This document shows positions 1 to 7,738 of a DNA stretch of 64,000 bases, piece after piece; position 1 is the stretch's first letter; each line of letters opens with the position of its first letter. The notes beneath the pieces were generated by a model, which was not told the DNA's origin, searched no databases, and saw only the letters and a program-made list of their open reading frames with translations. Location of the stretch: the NCBI RefSeq assembly GCF_003668635.1, contig NZ_RCWH01000006.1, positions 222,985-286,984 on the forward strand, in the 5' to 3' direction. The position numbers were made by a program, and so were the translations under genes. This stretch comes from Planomicrobium sp. Y74 (GTDB taxonomy: Bacteria > Bacillota > Bacilli > Bacillales_A > Planococcaceae).

Positions 1-78
1 GACGATATACAGAATATCGCCAATATTGGCCAGAGACTGCCCTGTCAGCAGTAAGTTGAAATTTCTATTCAGTTTCAT
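1..78 (-). CDS. MFS-type transporter, N-terminal fragment (runs off left edge)
   Basis: Only the first 26 codons lie in the window. They begin at an ATG preceded by a GGGGGA ribosome binding site (89-93 on the complement). The visible peptide is a short basic stretch followed by LLLTGQSLANIGDILYIV. This resembles the start of the first membrane helix of major facilitator superfamily exporters of the macrolide-efflux/YfiS type, where GQ-S-GD motifs are common. The rest of the gene is outside the window, so the substrate cannot be judged. The family call is by similarity of this short stretch only. Confidence 0.5.
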   Translation of the reverse strand, partial: MKLNRNFNLLLTGQSLANIGDILYIV

Positions 79-106
79 AATAAGTATTCCCCCAAGAATT
101 TAATCT

Positions 107-337
107 TTGAATAAGATTTTTAAATCCGGGGGAGCGTTAAATTGGACTGATAGTCATGGTCGATGTTCCTTTCGGTTAGCCGATAAATCCTTGGGGGTGA
201 GTTATCAGGAGGTTTGGTTACTTTTATTATACGTTAAATTTTCTGAAAATAAATGGTGGTGGAAGAAAATATTGGATATAGTAAAAGGGGAAGCTTTAGG
301 CTGCTTAAATTACATAAAAAGAATCAGCAATAAATGA
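107..337 (+). CDS. doubtful small open frame, 76 residues
   Basis: An open frame starting at a TTG without a convincing ribosome binding site. The peptide has no recognisable domain, and its composition (a WWW triplet, mixed hydrophobic and basic residues) does not suggest a known family. The stretch separates the divergent MFS gene from the dehydrogenase gene, so it may simply be their shared leader and promoter region. I see no clear riboswitch or terminator in it. It is listed because nothing else explains these 230 bases, not because coding is likely. Confidence 0.15.
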   Translation: MNKIFKSGGALNWTDSHGRCSFRLADKSLGVSYQEVWLLLLYVKFSENKWWWKKILDIVKGEALGCLNYIKRISNK

Positions 338-353
338 CTTTGGAGGTGGCGAC

Positions 354-1280
354 ATGATTCAGCGTTCTTTGGAGCTGACCGGAAAAAGGGAGATGGAGTG
401 GCGCGGAAACGAAGTGCCGGAACTCGCAGAAGATGAAGTGCTGATCAGAACAATAGCGACCGCTATCAGCATCGGCGCCGAACTTCCCCAATTCCAAGAA
501 CAGGATCTGACCAACCCGATTCCCGATTATCCGAGAAAAGTCGGCTATGAAAGTTTCGGGGAGATTCTGCAGACAGGTTCTTCGGTGGAATCGCTAAAAA
601 CAGGGGATAAGGCAATCGCGTTTTATGGCCAGAAAAACCTCGGGGTAGTGAAAGCGGGCCAGGCATTCAAGGTTCCAGAAAATATGGATTCTAAAATGGC
701 CCTGATGGCGATTTTATCCTGCGATGCAGCGAAAGGTATACGCAAGCTGAATCCTTCGAAGGAAGCAAAAGTCATTGTTACGGGAATGGGGACGATGGGC
801 TTGCTTTCTGTTTATTACCTGAAAAAATTCTACAAGGTGAAGCATGTAGATGTGGTTGAACCGGATTCAAACCGTTGGAATCTGGCTAAATCGTTCGGTG
901 TCAGCACGATTTATTCATCTGACGATCATCCGCACGACTATTATGATTTTGGCATCGAGTGCTCAGCCGTGAACGAAGGCTTTGCGACCTTGCAAAAAGC
1001 GGTGAAAAGCCACCAGGAAATATGCGTTTTGTCGGATGGCAATAAAGGAACGTTCACGCTGCAGCCGGAATTCTTTGAAAAGGAATTGCGCATTGTCGGT
1101 TCAAGCGATGGATGGGATTATAAAGAGCATATGGAATGGTTCTTGGATTCGGCTAAGACTGCACCTTATATAAATGAAATCTTTGAGCTGGAAATAGACA
1201 GTACAGAAATCATCGAGTGCTTCAGGAAACTTGATAATAGAGAAATAAATCCTGTGAAAATTTTGGTGGGTGGCTGGTAA
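354..1280 (+). CDS. MDR-superfamily (alcohol dehydrogenase-like) oxidoreductase without zinc ligands
   Basis: A 308-residue protein with the medium-chain dehydrogenase/reductase plan. The N-terminal GroES-like half runs to about residue 125 (VGYESFGEI, LKTGDKAIAF). The Rossmann half carries the dinucleotide-binding motif VTGMGTMGLLSVYYL at about 142-156, followed by an acidic strand end (VDVVEPD). The Cys/His ligands of the catalytic zinc and the four-Cys structural zinc loop of classical alcohol dehydrogenases are absent, so a zinc-independent reductase is more likely. The start ATG follows GGAGGTGGCGAC. Substrate is unknown. No operon partner is visible; a convergent gene follows. Confidence 0.7.
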   Translation: MIQRSLELTGKREMEWRGNEVPELAEDEVLIRTIATAISIGAELPQFQEQDLTNPIPDYPRKVGYESFGEILQTGSSVESLKTGDKAIAFYGQKNLGVVKAGQAFKVPENMDSKMALMAILSCDAAKGIRKLNPSKEAKVIVTGMGTMGLLSVYYLKKFYKVKHVDVVEPDSNRWNLAKSFGVSTIYSSDDHPHDYYDFGIECSAVNEGFATLQKAVKSHQEICVLSDGNKGTFTLQPEFFEKELRIVGSSDGWDYKEHMEWFLDSAKTAPYINEIFELEIDSTEIIECFRKLDNREINPVKILVGGW

Positions 1281-1340
1281 GAACAACCGGTTAATTTCTC
1301 AGTATCGGTTTCAGGAGATGAGTGTCTACTTTTGATTCAG

Positions 1341-1640
1341 TTAATCAGGCTTTGTAAAATGTTCCTGGACAGCTTCCATGATTTTCTGGTTTCTTTCCAT
1401 CTTGGTAGTCAAGGCAGTGATTTTTACAGGGAGTAAGAATGCTTTGGGTTCACTGGCCGGAGGGTGTTCAATTAGTACAGCTTCATGAGGTGCTTTTTCG
1501 GATTTTGCCGATGAAAGGACATAAACGGAGTACAGGTTGGTCTCCATGATTTTATCCCTAATTTCCCGGCTGCTGTCCAGCTCGGCTTTATTTAAAATAT
1601 CTTCCAACGCATGTTCGTGGACGTCATCTGAAGAGTGCAT
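1341..1640 (-). CDS. hypothetical protein, 99 residues
   Basis: A small acidic, soluble protein with no signal peptide or membrane helix. I do not recognise the family. The chosen ATG lies 5 bases after AGGTGA. An in-frame GTG three codons upstream would overlap that ribosome binding site and is less likely. It is transcribed convergently with the dehydrogenase gene and divergently from the nucleotidyltransferase gene. The sequence has an N-terminal helical, charged half and a proline-containing middle (EHPPASEPK). It is probably real because the frame is uninterrupted and has a ribosome binding site. Confidence 0.5.
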   Translation of the reverse strand: MHSSDDVHEHALEDILNKAELDSSREIRDKIMETNLYSVYVLSSAKSEKAPHEAVLIEHPPASEPKAFLLPVKITALTTKMERNQKIMEAVQEHFTKPD

Positions 1641-1750
1641 CAAGCTCACCTATCTTTCTGGATTGGCATAGTTGCCATCTCACTTTATAACCAGTATGAG
1701 GGATTATTAAAAAGAAAAAAAGTGATTAATAGAAAGAAAGGGGATTGTTT

Positions 1751-2554
1751 ATGGGAAATGAAAATATTGTTCTTACAGAAAAGATAAAAGAGTTTCTGAA
1801 TACCTTAATCGCTGATATACACCGACTAATTGAATCCCCAATTATCGGCGTCTACCTGCATGGTTCACTTGCGATGGGCGGATTTAACCAGGCCAAGAGC
1901 GATATCGACCTATTGGTTGTGACGGAAGCACCGATCGGGATGGGAACAAAGAAAAAACTGGCCGCTTTCTTTCTCGAACAGTCGAGCAACCCCTATCCAG
2001 TTGAAGTCAGTGTTCTTAATCTTGCACAATTGGAAGAATGGAAGTTCCCAACGCCTTACGATTTTCATTTCAGCGAATATTGGCGGGAGCGATTTGAGCA
2101 GGATGCTGAGCGGGGTACGACTGCCTGTCTGGATACAGAAGGAAAATCTGATATCGACCTCGCTGCACATTTTACGATTTTGAACCATAGGGGTATTTGT
2201 TTGGAGGGCCAGCCTATTCATGAGGTTTTTCCCGCTGTTCCGGAAAGTGATTATCTCACTTCCATACTCGACGATTACGAAGATTGTCTGCAAAAGATAT
2301 TTCGGGACCCGGTTTACAGCATTCTCAATCTGACTCGGGTTTATTGGTATTTAAAAGAAGGGAAGATTTCTTCGAAGCAGGAAGCGGGTGAATGGGGCGT
2401 GATGAATTTTCATGGAAATTTCGCATTGATAGCCGGGAAAGCATTAAAGGTATACGAAGGAGAAAAGTTTGAAGTCGAATTTAGTGAAGATCAATTGATG
2501 GAAATCAGGGATTACATAAATGGTCAGGCAGAAATCCTGATGAAACAGAGATGA
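1751..2554 (+). CDS. aminoglycoside nucleotidyltransferase homologue (AadA/ANT(9)-like)
   Basis: A 267-residue protein. Near residues 37-56 it has the nucleotidyltransferase signature GS...(about 10)...DID: GSLAMGGF followed by KSDIDLLVV, which supplies the metal-binding carboxylates. The C-terminal half is helical and resembles the DUF4111 domain of AadA-type enzymes that adenylylate streptomycin/spectinomycin hydroxyls (LTRVYWYLKEGKISSKQEAG, with EWGV following). The length matches this family. The ATG at 1751 follows AAAGGGGA by 6 bases; a TTG two codons earlier overlaps that site. It stands alone, facing away from the upstream gene. Known members confer aminoglycoside resistance, but a chromosomal homologue may have another substrate, and nothing nearby suggests recent transfer. 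Confidence 0.75.
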   Translation: MGNENIVLTEKIKEFLNTLIADIHRLIESPIIGVYLHGSLAMGGFNQAKSDIDLLVVTEAPIGMGTKKKLAAFFLEQSSNPYPVEVSVLNLAQLEEWKFPTPYDFHFSEYWRERFEQDAERGTTACLDTEGKSDIDLAAHFTILNHRGICLEGQPIHEVFPAVPESDYLTSILDDYEDCLQKIFRDPVYSILNLTRVYWYLKEGKISSKQEAGEWGVMNFHGNFALIAGKALKVYEGEKFEVEFSEDQLMEIRDYINGQAEILMKQR

Positions 2555-2647
2555 CAGAAACCCACATCCTCTATATTTGTATTTTTCTGTCTATTTAAAG
2601 ATATAATAAAGTAATTAAAGTTTCCTTCAAAGGAAAGGTGGAACCGC

Positions 2648-2893
2648 ATGACAGCAATCGCCGATTTTTTATTAGGATTTGGCTCGTTATTTTTAATTGT
2701 CCCATCTATTTTGCTTTTCGGGCTTGGGCTGGCAAAGAACTCGCACCAAATAATTCTGTTCAGTTATTTTGTGTTTTTGCCTATATTCCTCATCCTCATT
2801 TTTATCGAGATGAGAGTTTATTTCCTTCCGTTGCTTTTTCTCCCGCCCGCTCAAATCTTTTATTATTTCAAAATTAAAAACCAGCCAGCTTGA
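2648..2893 (+). CDS. small integral membrane protein, 81 residues
   Basis: A very hydrophobic protein with about three predicted membrane spans: FGSLFLIVPSILLFGLGLA, a central ILFSYFVFLPIFLILIF, and a C-terminal FLPLLFLPPAQIFYYF. It ends in a short polar tail. The ATG is 7 bases after GGAAAGGTGG. The family is not recognised. A second frame overlaps here but has no comparable hydrophobic pattern or ribosome binding site. Function unknown. Confidence 0.55.
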   Translation: MTAIADFLLGFGSLFLIVPSILLFGLGLAKNSHQIILFSYFVFLPIFLILIFIEMRVYFLPLLFLPPAQIFYYFKIKNQPA

Positions 2894-2929
2894 GTTGCCG
2901 CTGGCAGAACGCAAGGAGTTGGATTTTGT

Positions 2930-3457
2930 TTGTTCAAGACAGAAAGGTGTATATTATCGGCTTTTCAGGAATCAGACTGCGAAGATGTTTTTAAGCTTTT
3001 TGCAAACCAGGAGGTAAGACGATATCTTGGCGGCATTCGGGATGCGGATTCTCTAAAAGAAACTCTGGAAGATATGCTTGATCCTCAATCTGGTTCTTAT
3101 TTCTGGGTGGTGAGGGGAAAAAGTACAAAAGAATTTATTGGCCTGATTTCCTTGGATCCTCATCACGATGGAATCGACTATGAAATTTCCTATCAATTTC
3201 TTCCTGATTGGTGGGGAAGCGGCTATGCGGCTGAAACCGTTTCAGTAATTATCGATTTTGCATTGAATGGTTTAGAACTGCCTGCGGTGGTGGCGGAAAC
3301 GCAAAGTGAAAACCTTGCTTCGTGCCGGTTGCTGAAGAAATTGGGCATGGGTTTGGAACGGAAAGTTTTTAGGTATGGGGCGGAGCAAAGCTTGTATGCG
3401 ATTCGGTGCTTTGAAATTGAAGGTATACAAGGGTTATCAAAGTCTTCTAGCGAATAA
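2930..3457 (+). CDS. GNAT family N-acetyltransferase (RimJ/RimL-like)
   Basis: A 175-residue protein with the layout of ribosomal-protein-alanine acetyltransferase relatives. An N-terminal RCILSAFQESDCEDVFKLF is followed by a central strand (FIGLISLDPH) and an acetyl-CoA binding segment near DWWGSGYAAETVSVIIDFA. The C-terminal part (AETQSENLASCRLLKKLGM) is the usual GNAT 'N-x-S-x-x-L-x-K-x-G' element. The start is a TTG preceded by AAGGAG at 11 bases. RimJ/RimL relatives acetylate protein N-termini or small amines; the substrate here cannot be read from the sequence. Confidence 0.8.
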   Translation: MFKTERCILSAFQESDCEDVFKLFANQEVRRYLGGIRDADSLKETLEDMLDPQSGSYFWVVRGKSTKEFIGLISLDPHHDGIDYEISYQFLPDWWGSGYAAETVSVIIDFALNGLELPAVVAETQSENLASCRLLKKLGMGLERKVFRYGAEQSLYAIRCFEIEGIQGLSKSSSE

Positions 3458-3492
3458 AATAAGCACCAAGCAAAAGTCAGGATGTGCTGAAA

Positions 3493-4335
3493 ATGCTTAA
3501 AACACCTATTCATCTGATTGAACAAGTGGTTTTTTCAAGCGGCGATTCACGTTTCAAGGAATATTCGATTCGTGATGCAGACTGGCAGGACCAAAACGGA
3601 CTGGTACTCTATTTATCGATAAAGGGAAGAAACTGGCTCATCATCAACAGTGAATGGATTCCTTCACCAATTACCGATCCCAATCCTTTCGTCCGCTGGA
3701 TCGATCAGGAACGGATTGTTCTCGTTCAGCGCAGAAGCGGCAGGTTTGAAAGAAACATCTTCGTCCTGAACCTCGCTGGTGAAATTATTGCTTCGTTTTA
3801 TGCGGGCGATGCAATCGAAGACATTGTGGTGGGACCCGAAGGCTTCTGGATCAGCTATTATTACGGAGGATTCAGGAAGGGCCTGCCGAGTGAAAAGCTG
3901 GTTTTATTCGGATGGGACGGTTTGCCGATTTTCAAATACGAAACAGATTTGCCGGACAAGCCTGATATTCTGGAAATACTGGCGCTCGTCAAAGGTGTGA
4001 ATTCTGCAATCTGGCTTGTGCCGTTGCTGAAGCCCCTCGTGGAAATCGTTCCCGAATCGAAATCGATTACTATCCATAATGAACCTGATCTCTTAAACAA
4101 AGGCACCTTTTCTGTCAGCATCCGCGGCGATTTCGTCTATTTTGTGCTGGAAGATACGAAATGGGCCTATGCCTGCCGGATTGGCGAAGAAACGGCGCAG
4201 CCCGTCGGCAAAATCAAAGGCGTTTCAAGAGGGCTTGCGCCGACTGAATCGTATAATTTCATCAGCCGCTCAGACACCTGGGGAGAAGTGAAGCTGTACC
4301 GCATCGATAATAAGGAAGAGTATTTTTTGACTTGA
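3493..4335 (+). CDS. hypothetical protein, 280 residues, possibly beta-propeller-like
   Basis: A soluble protein without signal peptide. It is rich in beta-strand-like segments with short turns (GLVLYLSIKGRNWLIIN, RIVLVQRRSGRFERNIFVL, GFWISYYYGGF), which is compatible with a propeller or other all-beta fold. No known domain is recognised. The ATG at 3493 follows CAGGA by about 10 bases; a GTG at 3484 would sit directly on the ribosome binding site. The upstream GNAT gene ends 35 bases before, so the two may be cotranscribed. A hairpin of the window's dispersed family follows the stop. Confidence 0.6.
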   Translation: MLKTPIHLIEQVVFSSGDSRFKEYSIRDADWQDQNGLVLYLSIKGRNWLIINSEWIPSPITDPNPFVRWIDQERIVLVQRRSGRFERNIFVLNLAGEIIASFYAGDAIEDIVVGPEGFWISYYYGGFRKGLPSEKLVLFGWDGLPIFKYETDLPDKPDILEILALVKGVNSAIWLVPLLKPLVEIVPESKSITIHNEPDLLNKGTFSVSIRGDFVYFVLEDTKWAYACRIGEETAQPVGKIKGVSRGLAPTESYNFISRSDTWGEVKLYRIDNKEEYFLT

Positions 4336-4370
4336 AACTGAGGGGCTGATCGGGCTTTTCGGTTTTTTTC

Positions 4371-4394
4371 GCTTTTCGCCTGCGAAAAGCATGC
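4371..4394 (-). repeat. dispersed hairpin element, copy 1 (reverse orientation)
   Basis: GCTTTTCGC and GCGAAAAGC form a nine-base perfect stem with a 2-base loop. Read on the minus strand, the element is GCATG-CTTTTCGC-AG-GCGAAAAGC followed by GAAAAA. It differs from the copy at 51088 at one base over about 30. It lies between the 280-residue gene and the 20-bp repeat array, in inverted relation to the other four copies. It may also act as a terminator for the upstream gene, because a T-run follows. Confidence 0.75.
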
Positions 4395-4500
4395 GTTTTT
4401 CTTTTGAATTGGGGTTTTGAGAGATGGTTAGTCAAAATAAAGGCTGGGAGGTGGCTGAAACAGTCTTTTCGAAGAGCTGATTTTGCGTGATTGCTTGTAA

Positions 4501-4640
4501 ATCGGCGTTCAGGAAATTATATCGGCGTTCAGGAAATTATATCAACGTTCAGGAGATTATATCAACGTTCAAAAAATTATATCAACGCTCAGGAGAATAT
4601 ATCAACGGTCAGCATAACGAATCGCCCTTAGCCGGTTTCT
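4501..4640. repeat. short direct-repeat array A, exact 20-bp period, 6-7 units
   Basis: Units start at 4501, 4521, 4541, 4561, 4581 and 4601, with a degenerate seventh at 4621. The first two 20-base units are identical. Later ones keep ATCAACGTTCA and vary at the end. The frame running through the array yields a repetitive peptide and is unlikely to be a gene. The 420-base gap between genes holds this array and the dispersed hairpin at 4371; nothing else is evident apart from the promoter region of the next lipoprotein gene. Confidence 0.85.
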
Positions 4641-4757
4641 CATCCGCTTTTTCTCAATTTAATTTCGCTCCTAAGTGGTAGCTTCAACATATAGTAAAAT
4701 ATAGTTAGAAAATTTCGCGAAATTAAAAAGCAGTAAAATTCGAAAGGAGCGGGTCAC

Positions 4758-5168
4758 GTGAAGCGATTGAAGTGGTTAATTGCAACGGCCATTTTTGCCA
4801 TTTTGCTTGGAGGCTGTTCGTCAAATAATGAAGTGATAAGGATTGGGACTCCGTTTCAAGAGGATGAAACGAGTGGGGTAAAGTTCCATACTGACATCAC
4901 GGCTGCAGAATCGATAACGGATTTGAGAGATATCATAAATACTGAAAAAGAGGTGGAGCAACCCGCAGATTTATCCAGTTTAGCGGATACTTTCTTCACT
5001 TTGGATATACCGGAGGAAGGTGTTTCTGAAATTAGCCGTTACGTCTGGTACCAGGAAGATGGCAGCACTATTCTTTCGAATGACGGCCTAGCCGGAAATG
5101 AAGATCAGGACTTTTTTATTTTGACTGCAGATCAGACAGAAGAATTAAAGCACATACTAGCGGAATGA
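4758..5168 (+). CDS. small lipoprotein, 136 residues
   Basis: Starts at GTG, 7 bases after AAAGGAGC. The N-terminus KRLKWLIATAIFAILLGGC is a typical lipoprotein signal peptide with lipobox LGGC, so the mature protein begins at Cys20 and is anchored to the outer face of the membrane. The mature part is acidic and shows no recognised domain. It is followed after 48 bases by a small membrane protein gene, which may share its transcript. Function unknown. Confidence 0.7.
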   Translation: MKRLKWLIATAIFAILLGGCSSNNEVIRIGTPFQEDETSGVKFHTDITAAESITDLRDIINTEKEVEQPADLSSLADTFFTLDIPEEGVSEISRYVWYQEDGSTILSNDGLAGNEDQDFFILTADQTEELKHILAE

Positions 5169-5216
5169 AAAGCAAGCTGATTCTAAAAGGTTGGGTGCCA
5201 GAAAGGAATGATTCGG

Positions 5217-5435
5217 ATGATCTCATACATATCGAGCAACAAGAAATATTATCTGATGCTTTTCACAGGTGTAATTGTGGCATTAGCGGCGGCGAAACTA
5301 TTCGCTGATCCGGAAGGTTTCGGTTTGCTGCCGTGGGTGTTTGGCGGATTTCTGATTGCGGAAGTAATGAACTTTCTGAGCTGGCGCTCAGATAGGGAAA
5401 AAGTGAATTCTACAGAGACGACGTCGAAGAGTTAA
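5217..5435 (+). CDS. small membrane protein, two helices, 72 residues
   Basis: Two hydrophobic segments (YYLMLFTGVIVALAAAKLFA and GLLPWVFGGFLIAEVMNFL) separated by a short loop, with a polar C-terminal tail. The ATG at 5217 is 9 bases after GAAAGGA; an ATG three codons earlier nearly touches that site. No family is recognised. Confidence 0.5.
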   Translation: MISYISSNKKYYLMLFTGVIVALAAAKLFADPEGFGLLPWVFGGFLIAEVMNFLSWRSDREKVNSTETTSKS

Positions 5436-5516
5436 GCCGCAAAAATTACATATCCTCTCCAGGTGTGACGGTTGTTGTAAAGTAGTGATAACGGAACGGA
5501 AAGGAAGTGTGAAGCA

Positions 5517-6224
5517 ATGGATTTTGAAACGGTAATGCAGGAACTCGTGGCACTGAGTAAAGAAAATATGAAAAAGAAATATCTTTCGAATGGTGCTCAT
5601 GAACCACTTTTTGGCGTGGCAACAGGTGCCATGAAACCGATGGCGAAGAAAATTAAAAAAGATCAGGAATTGGCGGAAGAGTTATACGCGACCGGCAATT
5701 ACGACGCGATGTATTTCGCAGGCATCATTGCGGATCCGCAAGCAATGACGGCAGAGGACTACGACCGCTGGCTGGATTCGGCGTATTTCTTTATGCTGTC
5801 TGACTATGTAGTGGCTGTTACTTTGTCGGAATCGGATATTGCACAGGAAGTCGCAGACAAATGGATTGCGAGCGGCGAGGAACTGCGGATGTCGGCCGGC
5901 TGGAGCTGTTACTGCTGGCTATTGGGCAGCCGCAAAGACGAAGAGTTTTCGGAAAGCAAACTTTCTGAAATGCTGGGACTCGTGAAGGACACGATTCACG
6001 ATGCTCCGGAACGCACAAAGTCCGCCATGAATAATTTCATCGAAACGGTTGGCGTGTCGTACAAACCCTTGACTGAAGAAGCGCTGGAAACAGCACGACA
6101 GATCGGTCCCGTTGAAATGAAGCGCGAAGGAAAGAAAAGCAGTTTCCTGAATGCAGCCGCGACCATCGAGAAAGCGATGGAAAAAGATCGGATAGGCTTC
6201 AAGCGGAGATATGTGAGATGTTAA
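5517..6224 (+). CDS. DNA alkylation repair protein, AlkD-like (HEAT-repeat fold)
   Basis: A 235-residue all-helical protein. The N-terminal MKKKYLSNGAHEPLFGVATG and MKPMAKKIKKDQELAEELY match the start of bacterial AlkD-like proteins, as does the later helical YDAMYFAGIIADP segment. AlkD proteins are glycosylases that remove bulky or cationic alkylated bases using a concave HEAT-repeat surface. Length is normal for the group. The ATG is about 7 bases after GGAAGTG. The gene stands alone. Whether the catalytic Asp/Trp set of AlkD is intact was not verified by alignment, and members of this superfamily vary in activity. Confidence 0.75.
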   Translation: MDFETVMQELVALSKENMKKKYLSNGAHEPLFGVATGAMKPMAKKIKKDQELAEELYATGNYDAMYFAGIIADPQAMTAEDYDRWLDSAYFFMLSDYVVAVTLSESDIAQEVADKWIASGEELRMSAGWSCYCWLLGSRKDEEFSESKLSEMLGLVKDTIHDAPERTKSAMNNFIETVGVSYKPLTEEALETARQIGPVEMKREGKKSSFLNAAATIEKAMEKDRIGFKRRYVRC

Positions 6225-6284
6225 ATAGGAAAGGGCGGCTTGGTGACGAGCTGCTTCTTTTTTATGAGAAAAAAATCCCGTGAG

Positions 6285-6345
6285 TTGACTTCCTGTTGAG
6301 AGGGTGATAACTTTAAATCAATTAAAGATAAATAGAGTCTTTAAT
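6285..6345 (+). promoter_or_regulatory. promoter and inverted-repeat operator of the Rrf2 operon
   Basis: TTGACT (6285-6290), 17 bases, TAACTT (6308-6313), then a perfect dyad ATTAAAGA-N9-TCTTTAAT (6321-6345) at the expected transcription start. It lies 30 bases before the Rrf2 gene, so autoregulation is the simplest reading. Confidence 0.55.
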
Positions 6346-6375
6346 ATCTACGAATAAATCTCACAGGAGGTTATC

Positions 6376-6792
6376 ATGAAATATTCAAATGCGACGAACT
6401 ATGCTTTGCACACGATGGTTCATATCATGCGCCAGTCTAACGGGGAACCAGTAGGGGTCCAGGAGCTGGCTGCGATGCAGAAATTGTCACCTACCTATCT
6501 ATCGAAAATTTTGACGAAGCTGACGAAATCAGGACTGATCGAGTCGACGCCGGGCGTAAAGGGTGGCTACAAAATCTCACGCAAGCAAAAGGAAATCTCA
6601 TTCCTGGATGTTATCAAATCGATTGAAGGGGACACGAATTTATTCGAATGCTCGATCCATCATGAAGGCTGCCTGATTGAAAATGTGATGCGGCAGGCGG
6701 AGGACAATATGAAGCAGGAGCTCGAAAACAAGCTGCTCATCGATATTGTCAGGATGGCGGAAGAGAAACAGACTGGGATTCAAAGTCAATAA
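6376..6792 (+). CDS. Rrf2 family transcriptional regulator
   Basis: A 138-residue winged-helix protein: N-terminal ATNYALHTMVHIM, recognition helix region LSPTYLSKILTKLTKSGLI, and the Rrf2-typical wing GVKGGYKISR. The effector region has two cysteines (FECSIHHEGCLIE), whereas Fe-S Rrf2 sensors usually have three. A redox or ligand switch is therefore possible but unproven. The ATG is 7 bases after AGGAGG. It heads an apparent operon with a thioredoxin-reductase-like flavoprotein 20 bases downstream and a methyltransferase, and it is preceded by a dyad that may be its own operator. Confidence 0.85.
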   Translation: MKYSNATNYALHTMVHIMRQSNGEPVGVQELAAMQKLSPTYLSKILTKLTKSGLIESTPGVKGGYKISRKQKEISFLDVIKSIEGDTNLFECSIHHEGCLIENVMRQAEDNMKQELENKLLIDIVRMAEEKQTGIQSQ

Positions 6793-6812
6793 AATTAAAA
6801 GGAGTGAGTGGA

Positions 6813-7712
6813 ATGATATTCGATTGTGCTGTAATCGGCGGCGGGCCGGCGGGGCTGAATGCTTCGCTCGTTCTCGGAAGATCGCGGCGGAAAACGGTCC
6901 TGTTCGATGACAATAAACCGCGCAATGCAGTGGTCTCGGAATCACATGGATTTATTACTCGTGATGGCGTCGATCCGCAAAAATTCAAACGGATCGGCCA
7001 TGAAGAATTGGCGAAGTACCCGGACGTTGAAATTCAGAAACAACGGGTTTTGCGTGTCTATAAGGATGATGGGCTGTTCCATCTTGAAGCAGAGGACGGA
7101 GCAGTATTACAGGCAAAACGGATCATTCTGGCAATGGGCTTTAAAGAAATTTTGCCGGATGTGAAACGAGTTGAAGAGTTTTACGGAAAAAGCCTGTTCA
7201 GCTGCCCGTTCTGCGATGGCTGGGAAATGCGGGACAAGGCATTGGCTGTCATTTCAGATAACGAAGCGGCATCGCATATGGTGAAAGTGGCGTCGAACTG
7301 GACGGACGATTTAATTTATTGCACAAATGGACGGCAAATACTTTCAGAAGAGAAAAGCCTGCTGGAAAGCAGGGGCATTCAGATTTATGAAGAAAAGATC
7401 CGCGCGTTAAACGGGGACAACGGCAAGTTGGCTGAGATTCTTTTCGAAGACGGAAGAGCGATTTCGCGGGAAGGCGGATTCATAACGCCGGAATGGACGC
7501 TGGCTTCGGATATCGCAGCGTCGCTCGGCTGCAAACTCAATGACCGCGGCGGCGTGGAAAGCGACGCGATGAAACGGACGAATATTGAAGGCGTTTATGC
7601 CTGCGGAGATGTCTCATTGGCCGGAGCGTCCCAGTTAATCTTTGCGGCTGCGGAAGGCAGTATGGCCGCCATCAGCATCAATGCCGCAATGATTGAAGAG
7701 AAATTCAGCTGA
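6813..7712 (+). CDS. FAD/NAD(P)-dependent oxidoreductase, thioredoxin-reductase-like
   Basis: A 299-residue flavoprotein with an FAD Rossmann motif at the N-terminus (VIGGGPAGLNASL) and the redox-active motif CPFC followed by DGWE near residue 130. The second nucleotide-binding region is degenerate (no GGGxSA-type motif is visible). The C-terminal FAD motif is YACGDVSLAGASQL. Most similar in layout to the NAD(P)/FAD oxidoreductases often found beside Rrf2 or arsenic-type regulators. The ATG at 6813 is 8 bases after AAAAGGAG; a GTG three codons earlier overlaps that site. Cotranscription with the Rrf2 regulator (20-base gap) and the methyltransferase (26-base gap) suggests a redox or toxic-compound response. 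Reaction partner unknown. Confidence 0.8.
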   Translation: MIFDCAVIGGGPAGLNASLVLGRSRRKTVLFDDNKPRNAVVSESHGFITRDGVDPQKFKRIGHEELAKYPDVEIQKQRVLRVYKDDGLFHLEAEDGAVLQAKRIILAMGFKEILPDVKRVEEFYGKSLFSCPFCDGWEMRDKALAVISDNEAASHMVKVASNWTDDLIYCTNGRQILSEEKSLLESRGIQIYEEKIRALNGDNGKLAEILFEDGRAISREGGFITPEWTLASDIAASLGCKLNDRGGVESDAMKRTNIEGVYACGDVSLAGASQLIFAAAEGSMAAISINAAMIEEKFS

Positions 7713-7738
7713 AAAGATCAGTAAGAGGAGGAAATGAA

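Noticed and set aside
4487..4681. Open frame across the 20-bp array as a repeat-containing protein
   Set aside because: The peptide is only a translation of the repeat, has no ribosome binding site, and similar frames across other arrays (near 20862, 25147, 42730) have unrelated products.
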